From the NCBI GenBank assembly GCA_036924285.1, contig JAYKYS010000015.1, positions 1,736,001-1,800,000 of the forward strand: a stretch of DNA of 64,000 nt, written 5' to 3'. Each line of letters begins with the position of its first letter. The first letter of the stretch is position 1. The DNA is from Asterella californica (taxonomy: Eukaryota; Streptophyta; Marchantiopsida; Marchantiales; Aytoniaceae). Shown here in pieces: positions 11,791 through 25,200 of the stretch. The notes under the pieces are model-generated. The model had not been told where the DNA came from. It did not search any database and saw only the letters and a program-made list of their open reading frames with translations. The position numbers were made by a program, and so were the translations under genes.

Positions 11791-12182
11791 TGTAAGATGG
11801 GGCTCTAGAGTGAACTCAAAACTTGAATGCACGTGGAGGTGCATTCGCATCCTTTATATAGTGAGAGAATAGTACAAGATAAGCTTTCGGTCAATGCTGA
11901 AATCTCAAAGTGAGCACACGGATCGTTGACGTGACTTACATGCAGCCTTAGATCCGAAACAACATCTAGAGGGTTCAGAATGAGCCACGTAAGAGCTCGC
12001 TGGAAAGTTCTTGAAACTTCCTTCTGGAAGTTTCCCGACGGACTTTTGACACTCCTACCTATTGATAGAAGTACTCTTGTGCTACATGTATTATTAGGCC
12101 AACTTAGCTATAACTACGTCTTATACCAAAGACTTCTACCAAACCAATTTCCCCTCTAGTTGATAAGTAGAGTTCTACTTAT
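11791..12182 (-). repeat. Chromovirus 5' LTR
   Basis: It is homologous to 6195-6605, with many substitutions and small deletions. Shared blocks include TGTAAGATGGGGCTCTAGAG and CATCTAGAGGGTTC. The outer end stops at ...TTCTACTTAT without the terminal TTACA, so the junction with the host HUH element has been altered. Confidence 0.88.
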
Positions 12183-13309
12183 CCTGCGCACTTCAGTCGG
12201 ACTGACGGTTCTCTTAGGTCCACTATACATGCCGTTTATCGCTTCTGTTGTCACCCTTGCGTGTGCAGCCAGGTGGACCTTGATGAAAGCATCGTCCTTT
12301 GTTCTCACTTCTCTCTTAACAAGAAAAGAAACGATGTCTCTCCACCGTGAGGCAAGGGCTAGGCGTCCCATCTTGGAAGTTGCAGTCACAATCTGTACCA
12401 CGAGAGGTGACCTCGACCTTACGTATTCCTCTTGTTTCATAATTCTTGAAGAAACAATGTGTGTTTGGTATTTTCTTGATTGAACGTGGAGGATCCCTGC
12501 TTCACTTGCATTTTTAGAGAGTGGTTTGCATATATGCTAAGTCGTGTCTTGAGGTCAAGAAGCGTATATGGCAGTTGTTGAAGTGGGACACAGACAAACT
12601 CCTCGGAGAGGAGATTTGTGTGAAATGATTGTCGAATAAAGACATTCATCTTCGTTTGTATGCTAGGTTATTATCTTAATGACTAAAACCTCGAGCACCA
12701 TCATGCTGTGACGAAGAACATAACCGACAGCATGGTGGATGAGGGCAAGGAGCTGTTTATGCTGATGGGGACGGTCGATACAAAAAACCGAGTCGAGTTA
12801 ACGTATTGTAACATACTCACTCGAGCTCTCCAATTTAACAAGTATAAAAGCACAAGTCTTTTTCGATCATATTTCTCAGATGCTTACGTGCAATGTTAGC
12901 ATCCGGCAAATACAGTGCATCTCTTCGATGGCTAACGCAGCCGGAGATACAAAAAATATGTTCAGAGTCACTATGGAATTGTTTCATCAGACCTCAAGAC
13001 GTCAGTGCGGATGACGTTGATCCCATTTTCTTCTATAGGGAGAGTACTCCCTGTCCCGATTACTCTCGCTGGTACTACACATCGCAGTTGAAAGACAAGG
13101 TGCAGGAGGAAGTCCAGCCAGTAGTTCCAAATCGGCAAGACAAAGAGAGAGCCCGAGAGCATGAAGACGTAGCTTCAGGCACACCCGATACGTCGACCCG
13201 AGCTGTAGAGTGTATGTTCACAGTAGCATATGTACTTCCGGAATACATACCTCTCACTGAGACCATGACTAGAGCAACAAGACACGAGAGGCGAATAGCA
13301 AGACGCTAG
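12183..13309 (+). pseudogene. HUH (Rep-like, replitron-like) endonuclease, copy A, broken
   Basis: Rep body of copy A. Around 12363-12483 it reads LEVAVTICTTRGDLDL. An ERGGSLLHLHF block at about 12483 holds the HLH (HUH) metal-binding motif, and the following Gln codon is TAG. The region equivalent to the catalytic Tyr motif is degenerate (YYLND against YCxKD in the other copies). From 12708 an open frame gives DEGKELFMLMGTVDTKNRVEL then NKYKS. From 12893 it gives LASGKYSASLRWL, ESLWN and VDPIFFYRE, matching copy C step by step. HUH enzymes nick single-stranded DNA through a Tyr and can drive rolling-circle-like transposition. This copy has several stops and shifts and is not functional. Confidence 0.7.
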
Positions 13310-13315
13310 AGAAGT

Positions 13316-16300
13316 GCGACGTATGCAGCCAGTTCAGTTATCTCTTCTCTTGTGTACTCGTTTTTTAATATAAATAAAGCGTCTAGGGTCACCGTACCCC
13401 TTTCTTTTTGAACATGGAAAACTGCGAGATGAAGTAAGGTCGGGCAGAAATCAGCATTTGCGAAATATCTCTCTACCTCCCCTCTCATTGGTGGAGTGGT
13501 CATAATAAAACAGCCCCCGCAGCGTCTACTTAATAATACTTTGGACTAAACCAGATTCTACTATAATACATGGAAGCGAGATCGTTCGTGAAGAAGGTGA
13601 ATATCCTCCTTCACGAATCTAAGAACACGCTCTAGCTAGGACCCGTCACAACACGTGTGATATTGGACATATAAGCATTCCCTGATGCGTTCGATCACCA
13701 GAGTAAATCGGAACTTGGAGACCTGATGAAGATATAATATTCTCGACGTAATCTGATTAGTAAATTATATGCATCCAAAGTGTTTGCGCGAGGTAGAATA
13801 GGAAGAGGATAGGTGAGGAAATATGGAGACAAATTCGGATGAGAATGGCTCTGCTCAAATTTGGGTTTTATAACTGCATCGTAGAAGAGAACTTGGGTTT
13901 TATACCTGCATAGTCCCTTTTTCGTATTCTTTTATTGTGTTTTATCAACAGATATGTAAATAATTACAGATTAAATTAATTGAAAAATTCAAAACTTTAA
14001 ATAACTAAATATTAAATATTAACAGATGAGAGAGATACAAGGATACGGCTATACTCCATAAGCCAAGCTCACACAAATTTCCAAAACTACAAGTGTAGTT
14101 GTTATGAAATAGACATTTGTTTATTCTGTATATTAATTTACTATCAAACCTTTCCTGGCGAAAGAGGTATGTATACGTACTAAATTAATTTTTAGGTTAC
14201 ACTCTTCCATCTTCATGAATATGCATTAAACTATAAACTATAAATAGGCATATAATATGAAATTCTCTTACCAAAGACAAGAAAACCCACCATTTGCAAT
14301 GTTGGGTACGAGTGATCGGTTGGTCAAGGGATCTCAATAAGGTGACTCAAACCTCCATCCGTAACAAAAATTACAGGGTTCAGATGAAAATATGTAAGCT
14401 TGAAGTGTGGTGCGGAAGAACATCTGTAGAAGTTTGTTTGAAGAAAAATCAACAGTTTCGAACAGATCGACTCCACGACCATAAACTGCAAACTGTCTAG
14501 TGATGGTAAAATTTATATACCACTTCTGGAAGTGACACAAAAAAGTTACAGCTGGAACCTGTAAATTTGTTCGCAGTAATTAATATAATATTTTACAGTC
14601 AAGATTTTAATGACCCAAATATACATCTTTGGTTCGAGTGATAAATTTGGATGTTGTCTATGATTTGTACATTTATTCCTTTCCACTGCTAACTGCAATG
14701 ATGAGGGTTGAATAGTTATACATGACTCATAACGTAGTATGATTATTATGGGGTGTCTAAGATGAATTCATTACCAACAAATTCAGTACAAAAAATGACC
14801 ATAGGATATTTAAAATGAAGCATTGAGTCTGTTCTAAGTTCCACTATAATGTAACGGCGACCAAAAAGAGAGCTTCTGAAATTATTTTATTATGTAGTCC
14901 TCTTTTATGTGGTAATGTTCTTCAATCTTTGTCAAGTTCTTGTATCGGCATGTATGTCAATCAACTCATCCGCTGATATCACAATGGCAAGCAAACCAGC
15001 CATTTAAATAATTACTTAAATGGCTGGTTAAATAGTTCCAAAAAGAAGTGACTGACGAGAATAACTTGAATTGCACAAAACTTTCTCATGGATTTTTTAT
15101 TATTGTTGTGGAAACTATTTATGCAAAGTGAGTTATTCCATAATAGACAAGCTATCAGTTATAGTACTCACCCTCCAAAACATTATACATGACCATGAAG
15201 TGAATATACACGAGTGCGTGCACTTGCTGAAGTTATAGAGATATATATACCGTTCCTCCTTATCAATATCAAATCACAAGTACAAGAGAATAGACTTTAT
15301 GAGCTTAATCAGTTCTTACTTTGAAGTTGTATCGTTGGTATTGTGGATGTCAAATCAACATAGAACCAGAAACAAATTGAACACAAGCCAGCTATTGTAT
15401 AATAATGTTCCAAATTTTGATGATAATAACTGTATTTAGTTTTGATTAGACCAGCAATGATGGACAAGTCTCTACTACAGATAGAAACAGCTAAGAATGA
15501 CTTATTTAACCATGGGTTACGCGAGATGTTTTGATTGTTGTCGATGAAATTGTTGGTTTGGAAAACAGTACAACAGAGTGAACCTTAAAGCAAGTCTTGC
15601 TGCTTTGTTCCAAGAATACCTTGTGAAAATTGCAAGATCGAACTGTAAAAACGAATACCTTTACAGTGGGAGTGAGGAGAAGTATTAATGGATAATTTTA
15701 GATGTTTCACACCAAATGATCTCATAAGTTTTAATTTGTTCTATACTTTAGAAGAAAATTGTATACTTTGTTCAAATTTATCAAAATCTTGACCGAAGGA
15801 GCGAAACCCTATATGAAGAGATCAAGGATAACACTAAAACTTATAAGAAATCTTGTGAAAACGAAACATATGAAAACTTGCATGAGATAAACTTCCCTTC
15901 AGAAGTACTACCGTGTGGTTGCAAGACTCTCGTTGCTTTATATGTATGTACATGGCGTTGGATGCAAATGGTTTCGGTTATTTAATAATGATTCTATTCA
16001 GTATGATCTTATGATAAATTGGATTATTCAGTTTATTTTATATGTTAAGTTAGTGTCCTTTTTTGTTTAGAATTATTGCAATAATACTTGATTTGTTGAG
16101 TTGAGAATATGTTCAGCCAAAAGCAGCAACATGTATAGATCGATGATGTGATGATGGAGATGTTCCAAGGTTGCAATATTTGCATACAGCAACAACAAAC
16201 AGTTGAGAAGAATATTTTGTGCATTTCTAGTAAACATTCTGAACTAGTTTGATGGAACACGATATATCTAAATACTCTCGAGACCACTAAAGTACTTGCT

Positions 16301-19300
16301 ATAGAGATCATCAACTGATATTTGAGATTTAGGTGGTTCTTGAGATTTGTGGGCGAGAAGAGGAGTTGAGGGAGAACTAATAATCAAGCTAAGTGATTAA
16401 TGCGAGCTTTGAAGGAATTCACGAAAGGTACTGAAAAAACAATAAAAACAATGTTCTTATGATGGATTGTGCATCCAGTTGTAAACATTGTTACAAAAAT
16501 GGGTGCACAAAGCATGTTGATGTATATATTGCTTTGTGAATACTTTTGTAAAGATGTTTATTATGTTCCGCATAGTTTGCAGTAATACTTGATTTTCACT
16601 CCGAGTTGAGAATATGTTCAGCCACTTAATAGCACAATGCGTATAACAAAAATTGCACAAAGCAATGTATATTCAACAAAACAAGAATTAGCTTGGGAGT
16701 TTTGCATCGTATCGACTTATTATACAATGCGCATTGGAATTTACTATACAGAAAACATAAGATCATATGTGTTACATAACAAACTGTCAGAAATATACAT
16801 AATAATATCATAAATTTGTGGTATGAAAATATTACAGACTTACGATACAAAATATGTATTAGGTAAGATGTAATATGCATCACGCTTATTTTGACATCAC
16901 TAGCATTTAAGGTTCTATGTGCATCGTATGTTAAACCTCGATTTTCCTCATAAAATTTCCTGTCACTATCATCGAACAGTTAATGAACATGCCAAGGGAC
17001 AAATATATGAACCTTTAGATATTGTAGTTTTAGTCTATCAAATTCAAACAAATGAACAACGTGCTCAGCATTCAATTATGATCCTCTACAAGTGGGAAGT
17101 ATGTACAGTGGAAAATTTCTTCCCTTGCACTATTTGAATTTCCATGTGACACATGACAAGAATAATGTAGAAATGTGTACAAGTTATAGATATGTAGTTT
17201 TAGTATGATATATGCATCAGTAAAACTCGACCATACTTTGAATAAAATTAAATAACACCGAGTAACCCGGAGTATTTATATTCACAGTGGAGGTTTAAGA
17301 TGATCATTATAACAATGTTAAAAAACTCAAAGATGTCATCACATCTTACCTTTTATGATGTGTTACCAAGCTGCTTACGATGTATTACGGGACTTCCTGT
17401 AGCGTTTTGTGGTTCTGTTTGAAACGAGATTTATATCAAACTATTTAGGATTCTGGTGTTATGTAATTTTTTGAGGTTCTGCACGATTATTGGAGGTTAA
17501 GCTATAGACTTTAGCATTTTTCTCTCTCTGTACAAATATTAAATAAAAATAAAATGTTTGCTTTATGTGCTCACATGAGTGATAGACACATAAACAAGGC
17601 AAATGACCTGAAGCAAAACATGTTTACTCACCTCTTCCATATGAAGATGATATATACACAAGGTAAATTACTCGGAGCAAAAACATGCTTACTCACCTCT
17701 TCGTAAGGAAGAGTGACAGCAATCTTAATTTGTTAGCTAACCTTTATGTTAGTAACATAAAGGGTTAGGTAATAAATTTATTTATTTATTTTACAAGTTC
17801 TCATGTTTGCAAATTCGGAAATGAATTTCTCAACGTTTTCTTTATGACTTATGTTTGGATATGCGCGTAACTCCACGTAATATGATCATTTAACACTTAC
17901 ACATGGATTTATCTTTTATAACATATTAATATGAGATTTATACATAATAGTTATATATTTTCCGGTAAAAGATTGACAAAGTTAACTCACGACTTATCTA
18001 TACATTGTAAAGAAAGTGCATCTTAATTGATCGAGGTAACGGAAGTTCAAAATACAAAAAGCTTATCTTGAATAGAGTTTGTCACATAAGTGAATATGCA
18101 TGCTGGATGAACTCCGGTAACTTTTGCTTGCGTAATGTTATCGGGAATATATAAATATATTAAATATATATAAATAAGTATAGATATTTTATAAAAGTTA
18201 TTTGTTAGCTCATGCCTGGAAACACGGAGAGAATAAAAGATAACCCATAAGTCTTGACCCGAGTGCCGTGCTTCATAAAATACAAGTACGAGAATCCATA
18301 CTCATTAATACATTAATATACACTAAGGTTAATTTAATACCTAACCCTTCTTACCAGAAGGGTTAAGTATCAAATTAAACTCTTGTATATTTACCTCTTA
18401 CATCTTCCATAGGAAGATGGAGGAGATAAGAATATGCAGGTGCTCTCAGTACAATATGCAAATTAGTTAGGATTATAGAAGATGAAGGTATATTATGAGA
18501 AAAGAAGACTTGGCGTCTTCTCTTTTCTCTATGAACTACCTTCGTAGCTCATCTCTCCCTGAAGTTTCCGTACTTATCATTTAAAGCAACTGACGAGGTG
18601 ACAACATCAGCAACTAAAAAATATCAACAAATATTGAACTATGGTAAATGAGAAACCATTTGGTAGAATTAAAACATTTGTTATGTCAATAGTTTATCAC
18701 AAGAATAATAATAACAACTTTCAATAATTTTTGAATTTTTTTACGTAAGTCCATGATTTATGATATCTTTCTTCTCTTGACACCTCTTCTTTTCTTAATC
18801 TACACAAGCACACATTTTATGATATACTGGTAAATTTTACTAAGAGCATTTTGATAACTTCATAAAACAAGAATAAGGAAAATAAGAATAAAAAAATCTA
18901 CGCGAGAAAACATATCAAACATGCTCTCCTCCACTATGTAGTATCGGTAACAACACAAAAAGATCGGTTATTCTCTTGGCTTTTGAAATTTATGTGGGCC
19001 TTTTGTATTGAGCGAGGGATTCTTTTTTGAATTGTCAATGGATTCGATTCTACGACTACGGATGGGTTTTATCGTCACTCACATTGCAAATTCTCTCTTT
19101 CAGACCCCTTAAGCTACGATCATAATAATGTGATGCCGATACATTTTTGTTTCGTTCCTACCATGCTATTTTGCAGCCTCCATATAACTAGTCAAAATTT
19201 TTGTTCGAAAGGTATTAACTTTATAAATAGAGTTAGTTATTTACAACTTCTAAAACATCTAGAAACATGTGTTGTTTCCTTCCACTATTCAAGTTGCAGT

Positions 19301-19868
19301 TTATAAACTGAAGCAATAGACCATAAAGTAAAGAGAGCTCGTCTGTAAAGCATAAAAGATATCAATCCAGATGTTGAAAGGGACGTTGGCTAGAAAGTTC
19401 AAGTTCATTCACTCGTCAAAGTAAGATGTACACAATAAGGTTTCAATTCTCCCCGTATGTGATGATCGCAAGATCACCGGAGTAAGAAAATTCATCATCC
19501 TCTTCATGAACTCTTCAACAAAGTAGACAACGAACTATTGTCGAAAGTGATCGTAATGGATGTAATAAAGCTTGAATCTATGAAATTGATTCATAAATAG
19601 AAGATCAGAACTTAGATCAATCTTCCCTCCATAAATACAACTCTCGCAATTTCTCACCCTTCATGTAAGACACAAAAAAACGCTCACGAAACACGACGCA
19701 AGGAAGAATACCTCCATGAATCCCTAATGCAATATCTTATATCCAAATTTGATGACAAGAGCCACATACATGAATGTCTCCGGATCATTGAGGTGGCACA
19801 ACTCATTATTGTGCAATCTCACATCTCAAATAATCATGAACGTGACACCTAATATGCCATCAAGCGAG
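13316..19868. other. AT-rich repeat-laden intergenic region, no gene recognised
   Basis: No open frame with a recognisable domain or convincing splice structure is seen. Short repeats are present. A block of about 44 bp ending GAGAATATGTTCAGCCA occurs at 16078-16121 and again near 16582-16623. A CTTCCATATGAAGATG/TTCGTAAGGAAGAG motif with ACTCACCTCTTC occurs twice at 17620-17710. These look like decayed small transposons. Confidence 0.5.
17560..18440. repeat. Probable diverged fold-back element
   Basis: Hairpins at 17738-17768 (AACCTTTATGTTA with its near complement) and at about 18345-18370 (AACCCTTCT...AGAAGGGTT) flank AT-rich sequence. It contains a block with ATAACCCATAAGT at about 18240, reminiscent of the CCCATAAGTGAAGAGC block of the 3098-3862 element. 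An AGAAGGGTTAGGTACTAAATT motif recurs at about 53149. Family membership is an inference from these short matches. Confidence 0.4.
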
Positions 19869-20914
19869 TTACATAAAAAGATCGTGAAATATCAAAAAAA
19901 TACACAATACAAGTTCTCTACTAAATTTACATGTGAGCCGTGTCACAACACGACAACATTGTTTGTGAACGGCTGATCCAGCAGTCTCAACATCGTCTTT
20001 GTCCTCTTCATCAAGCTGCTCCGTGGTGAAGTACCTACCACAATTATGCAATCGAGAAAATAATATTTTGTCAATGTCTTTCATCATAACTGTTTCATGA
20101 TGCACAATAGCTTTTCAAATGACATCACTCCGAGCACGTTGGATGGGTGAGCTCTCAGTCACTTACAAGACAGAGTATACTTTCAAGACTTGGTCATCAT
20201 TATAAGACATATTTTGAGTGTACCAAGAGGGTGTCTACTACGATATTTATTATATTGCAATGCTCGTTGCAATATATTATTGAAGATGAGTTCCACTTTG
20301 TTCTTTGTGTTGACTACATCGAGAAGCATAAACATTTCATCCTCTTCCGTCAAAGTAGACTCATAAATATTCTTCATGCAGCAAAGGTGACGAGTTTCAG
20401 ATTTATCCTTCAAGCAGTATCTTAGCATATCTATGCAAGTGAGGAGTCCCGTGTTGTTTAATCTTTTGACACAGACATCAACTCCAAGCAGATGCTCCAC
20501 ACCTTTCCAACCCATGGTGAAAACAATACGCTTCTTGATATCGATCACACTAGTGATCTCCAAGCACATGACTCCTTGCACATGCAAGTGCAAAAGTGCT
20601 CCACCCCTCTCAATAGACAACATGCCACTCTCACACTCTACTCCGAGAAAAACATAAAGCACATGTCAACAAGTCATATCCATACCTCCTCTCGTTTGTC
20701 TGACTGTTAGTGATATCTCATGTATCTTCCGTACGGGTTTGCTTGAGTTGCCTATTGTCTCTTGAGGGATCACATGTTTGGTGCGAGCCGTTCGTCTCAA
20801 CATCATGACTGCATATAGAGACAGTCGTGTCAAGAGCATCAGATGAGAAATATATATGTTTACATCCGAATCAAAATAAAGTATGATCGATATCGTGACA
20901 AACACAATGGACAC
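19869..20914 (-). pseudogene. HUH (Rep-like, replitron-like) endonuclease, copy B, broken
   Basis: This copy best preserves the catalytic motifs. The minus strand shows HEISLTVRQTRGGMDMTC, then a TGA where copy C has Trp. The frame at 20662-20183 follows, with ERGGALLHLHVQG (HUH motif HLH plus Q) and MLRYCLKDKSE (Tyr and Lys of the catalytic motif). It continues through CCMKNIY, VNTKNKVEL and NILQRALQYNKYR. After further stops, a frame at 20105-19869 has IDKILFSRL and CGRYFTTEQL, matching the C-terminal part of copies A and C. The single conserved Tyr suggests the Y1 class. The replitron assignment rests on my recollection of motif order in plant, algal and oomycete proteins and needs a profile search. 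Confidence 0.75.
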
Positions 20915-21039
20915 AAAGAGTCAGTAAACGTCATGAACAACAAGCTTTAGCAAACTAGGATCATGTGAACTTTATAGGTATTTCATGTAAGAAAAGAGCG
21001 TTGAATGAGAGTTGCGAAAGATCAACCACTCATGTTCAA

Positions 21040-21200
21040 AATAGATACAGTGAGAAGGTCCACTCAAAGCATAGCAACAAGACTTGCTAGTAGCAAACGT
21101 GTGAGATATAAGTACATAATCTAATGCATGTATAAAGAATTCAGAAGACTCGTGACAACACTGAATATCGATGTAGATTTAATTGTGATCTCTATACAGC
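21040..21200 (-). pseudogene. N-terminal module of HUH element, copy B
   Basis: The minus strand translates to IYIDIQCCHESSEFFIHALDYVLIS and then ALSGPS (written here in parts: IYIDI, EFFIHALDYVLI, ALSGPS). It aligns with copy C (IYIDF, PPKFLLPGLDYVKI, IIGPF) and copy A. It lies about 0.35 kb upstream of the Rep body, the same spacing as in copy C. Confidence 0.55.
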
Positions 21201-21799
21201 TGAAGCTCATTAAAAAAAGAGCACAGAAATAGATCAGAGAATAAGATGACAAGTTGCAAAGGGATCGATCCACAAAGCAAGAGAACTCATGATCACCATG
21301 GAAAGTAGCACGTCTCGATAAAATACAAGAAAAATGAGGACACATTTGTTATGGGAAGAGTGATAAGTATGCAGTCGATCATATTCTCATCATCGACAAT
21401 TGTGATATTAAGACGAGGAGAGGATTGTGACATGAGGAGAGAAAACAGAAAGAACAAGAAGACAAATCCTTGGTTGATTGTACATAGCTCGGAGTCGAGT
21501 AGAAAACAGATGCAAATTACAAAAGCAAGAAAAACGAATGCAAATTCCCCAGCAACTGAAAGTGAGGTAAGACATCAAACAAACTATCCATGCGAGAAAT
21601 AATGCAGAAGAAAATGTAAAATGTGGAGGTGTCTGACGATGAAGGATGCCATGATGAAAGCATGAACTTGTAAATGAAATGTTCACAAACAAAGAATAAA
21701 CATACGACAAACAATAAGATATTTAGCTCTTGATGGCATGAAACAACGAGTCGAGTCCAGTCGAGTACAGACTCCAAGTCGAATGATCTAATAATGACA

Positions 21800-22175
21800 A
21801 TAATGAGCACCAAAGTGGAAATTCTTATTGCAGATAAAACCAAAGACAAGTCGATGCAATATGCATGCTTGATAACAGCAAACACGATGAAATCTGAGGC
21901 AAAACCATGCTACAAATTAAAGATCCACAACACTCAAGTGAGCACTAAAGTGGAAATTCCTACTGCAGATAAAACCAAAGGCATGACAACTATGGAAAGG
22001 AAGTTTGCTCTAGAGGTGCAAGCACCATCTAGTCATGTACAAGTAACGAGCCGGTGGCATATCCATGCTTGACAATAGCAAGCACGACAAAATTTGAGGC
22101 AAAACAATGCTGCAAATTAAAGATCCACAACACGTAAATGAGCACCAAAGTGGAAATTCCTACTGCAGGAGCAAA
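21800..22175. repeat. Diverged tandem repeat, three starts
   Basis: The block GAGCACCAAAGTGGAAATTC followed by TACTGCAG recurs at about 21804, 21940 and 22139. CAAAACCATGCTACAAATTA followed by AAGATCCACAACAC occurs at about 21900 and 22100. The first two starts are about 137 bp apart and the last two about 200 bp, because one unit carries an insertion (about 21980-22055). No gene is evident in it. Confidence 0.75.
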
Positions 22176-22214
22176 GTACATACTAACACTACGTGTGCAA
22201 GACGAAGCCAATTT

Positions 22215-25200
22215 TCTAAGAGGGACTTGTACTTGACGTTTATAACTCTCTCCAGCTGTTGAACTGTTTTAAATTTACCGAAAGCAGTCGTTGACAGATT
22301 AAAAACAAAGCGTCAACCAGGGTAAACCATCTACAGACATCACCAATTGGCAGACCGACCGTTTTGAGTTTTCTCCACAGATTGATATGATACAAATTGA
22401 GGTTGATTTCCCACTATGGTAGAATAAATGACATCGCGTGTTTCGATATGACAGATTTGTACCTACGGTTTTGTTTGGTACAATCCATTTTTGATGAGTA
22501 CAGATTTCATAAATTTGTGAACCTATGAAGTCAAGTATACCACGGCTCGGTACAAAAATAAAATTCATCTTACAAATACTGTCAGATTCTACCGGACTAG
22601 TTGAAAACCAACATGATTGTTGTATGTCAAAGATGTCAGCACTTGCGTAAGAAAAGAGTGCTATTTCCTCAAGAAGATATCCTTTACGTTATCCTACCTG
22701 AGTAAAATAGAATAACCTTAAAATATGTCAAAGATAGTAACTTCAAAATTGTTAATAGCTGCTGTTGCTTCTTCTGTTGGTAACCCGGAATGATGAGTCA
22801 TTCTAAATGCTGCCAATATTGTAGTAACAATTCAAACCACGCATGTTACTTGTGCATGGCATTTTATGTGTATAGGAGGGTAAGTAAAATGCACCAGAGA
22901 AACGTTGAATGGAAGATTTTGCATCATAGACTTAAAAAGCACTAGATTTCTTTAGACAAGTCTACCGGATGAAAGTTCGTTAAGAGTCGCTGTTTGATAT
23001 CGTCAAGTTTTTTAATCAAACTCTCGCAGTTCTTATGGAAAAAAATCATGCTTAAGATAGTTTTAGTTCTTTTTAACATGTTTGAATCTGCGAAGTACTT
23101 TAAGCGTGGTATGAATTGCTACTAAGGTATATCCGGTTATATCCGTTATATACGCTTCGTGCGGACGAAACTGCTACTTATAAAATGACTAAAATTGCAT
23201 TTATCAAACGAAACAAACTTACTGGGGTTGATCAAGCAAATCTCTGCATAAGCTTCTAGACAAACGAATGAAATCAGATACAATGCATGTATCTGAGTAG
23301 CGGATTTCATAATGTTTTGATGTATATTCCAGTTGATTATACAAAATGATCTTCTTATCCTTCTTTTCAATCTTCATATTTTTTAAAAAGTTCATCCACA
23401 TATCTAGAATTTCATCTTCACATATTTCATCTTTAAGACTCTTGAGATGAGGTGGATTTCACTTTTAAAGTTTCACCTTCACATTCACATACTTCACTTT
23501 ATATGATTCATGAGGTCTTGCAAACGCATAGTCCTTGTAATGCCATTGCATGCATAGCACCTTGTTTTTTTTATTTCTTTCGCATCCTCGTGAATCTTAT
23601 CCATCTATCTCATTCATAACTTCTCCACAAGAAGTAACCAAACTATAGTAAACTACACTCTTTTATCTATCATTCACCTTCACAAACAAGATGGAAGGAA
23701 ATACAGTTCAAGCGATGTTCAACGCTATAACCGAGTTGTCTTTTGAGCGCTCAGAGCTTTCCTTCTCAAAATTATTGTCAAAAGACTATGATCGATCAGT
23801 TCAGTTCTCAAAAATCTATTGCTACATGTTATACCACCGATCATAATAAACACCACGAATATCTCATTGTATGACTACAAAAAACCCAAGCGAAATCCAA
23901 TCTAGCTCAAAACCAAAGAATCATTATACATGAATCTAAATGTGGTATGATGCATTAGTCGTTCACTCAATTTTAAAAAACAATGAATGTGTTGTCATGC
24001 GTAAGACATGATAGCACAATCTGCTGAAACATAGATCGCTAATTCGCATTCTTCATGGATTGAAGCTCCATTTGAATCCCAAGCAGAAGATGACAAATTT
24101 TCGAAGCAAAATATTACAATATCATAATGTTGTATAAAATACTTATTGTTTTTTTTTCAAGATATCGTTCATCTAATTAATATTATCTACACTAATTTAT
24201 CATGGAAGATTTTAGTTGGTATACTTGTATTAGTTTAGTGTATATTTATGTTTTATAATTAATATGGTTTACACTAATTATCATGAAAGAACTTTTAGTT
24301 GTTATTCTTGTGTACATTGGTCCGATCGACACTATATGTTCCAGATTAACTTTGATGGAAAGAAAGAATATTGATCTATATACTAGTTTCAAATATTGAT
24401 GATTAGTATGGATCGCACTATGATACTAAGATATATTTTATGCAAGTAAGTTACAAAGTAGTCAATGATAAGAGATACTTGACATATCACAAAAGATAAT
24501 TATCTCGTGATAATAAGAGATGGTTATAATCTTAAACATGTTAGGTTTTGTTAATTCTATTTGGTAAGGACATGGTATATATATATATATATATATCAAT
24601 TGGTCGAAGAAAAAGGATATTTTTCGAAAGACACATTGATCATGTATTGCCACCAAGGACGAGTTACGGATTTCTCCTTTCTCTTAGATATACACAGAGG
24701 ACATGATGCATTATGTGACTGCACGGATATTATGGAATGCGAGTGAGGTGGATCTGTTTATGAGAAACTCTATACCAAATAGATTTGAGATATAAAAAGA
24801 TAGTTATAAAATAATTAATATATCTTTCAAGTCACTTATTGTGTCAATATGCTTGAGGATTTTAATCTAGCTCTCATACAATATGTGTATGTATGTATCA
24901 TGTTTTGATGTATGTGGATCTATTCTCATATAGCTACCCGAGATATATACACGACCTTAGAATGTTATTGACAGTACATATTGAGATCCCTCTAAGAAGA
25001 CCAAGATCCTATAGGAAGATCATGATTGTGCAAGCTAAGTTCCCTTTTACACTTAGTGATCCCAAAGATATGTAGAGCATATACCGGTAGCATTAGTTAA
25101 TACATTAATGAGGTTACACTTATACATGAGGAAGCTAACATATAAGAATTACAAATGAAACTTATAACAAACAGGTTTACCTTTCTAGATTGGCTTTATC

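Larger units (their letters stand above)
6195..12182 (-). mobile_element. Degenerate Ty3/gypsy chromovirus inserted in HUH element copy A
   Basis: A minus-strand LTR retrotransposon with LTRs 6195-6605 (3' LTR) and 11791-12182 (5' LTR). The order read on the minus strand is LTR, primer-binding site, a two-frame accessory module, gag, protease, reverse transcriptase, RNase H, integrase, chromodomain, polypurine tract, LTR. The gag-pol frame is cut by many stops and shifts, and the LTRs differ at many sites, so the copy is old and inactive. No clear target duplication is visible because the outer end of the 5' LTR has lost its terminal TTACA. The chromodomain and the order of pol domains place it in the chromoviruses. 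Confidence 0.9.
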
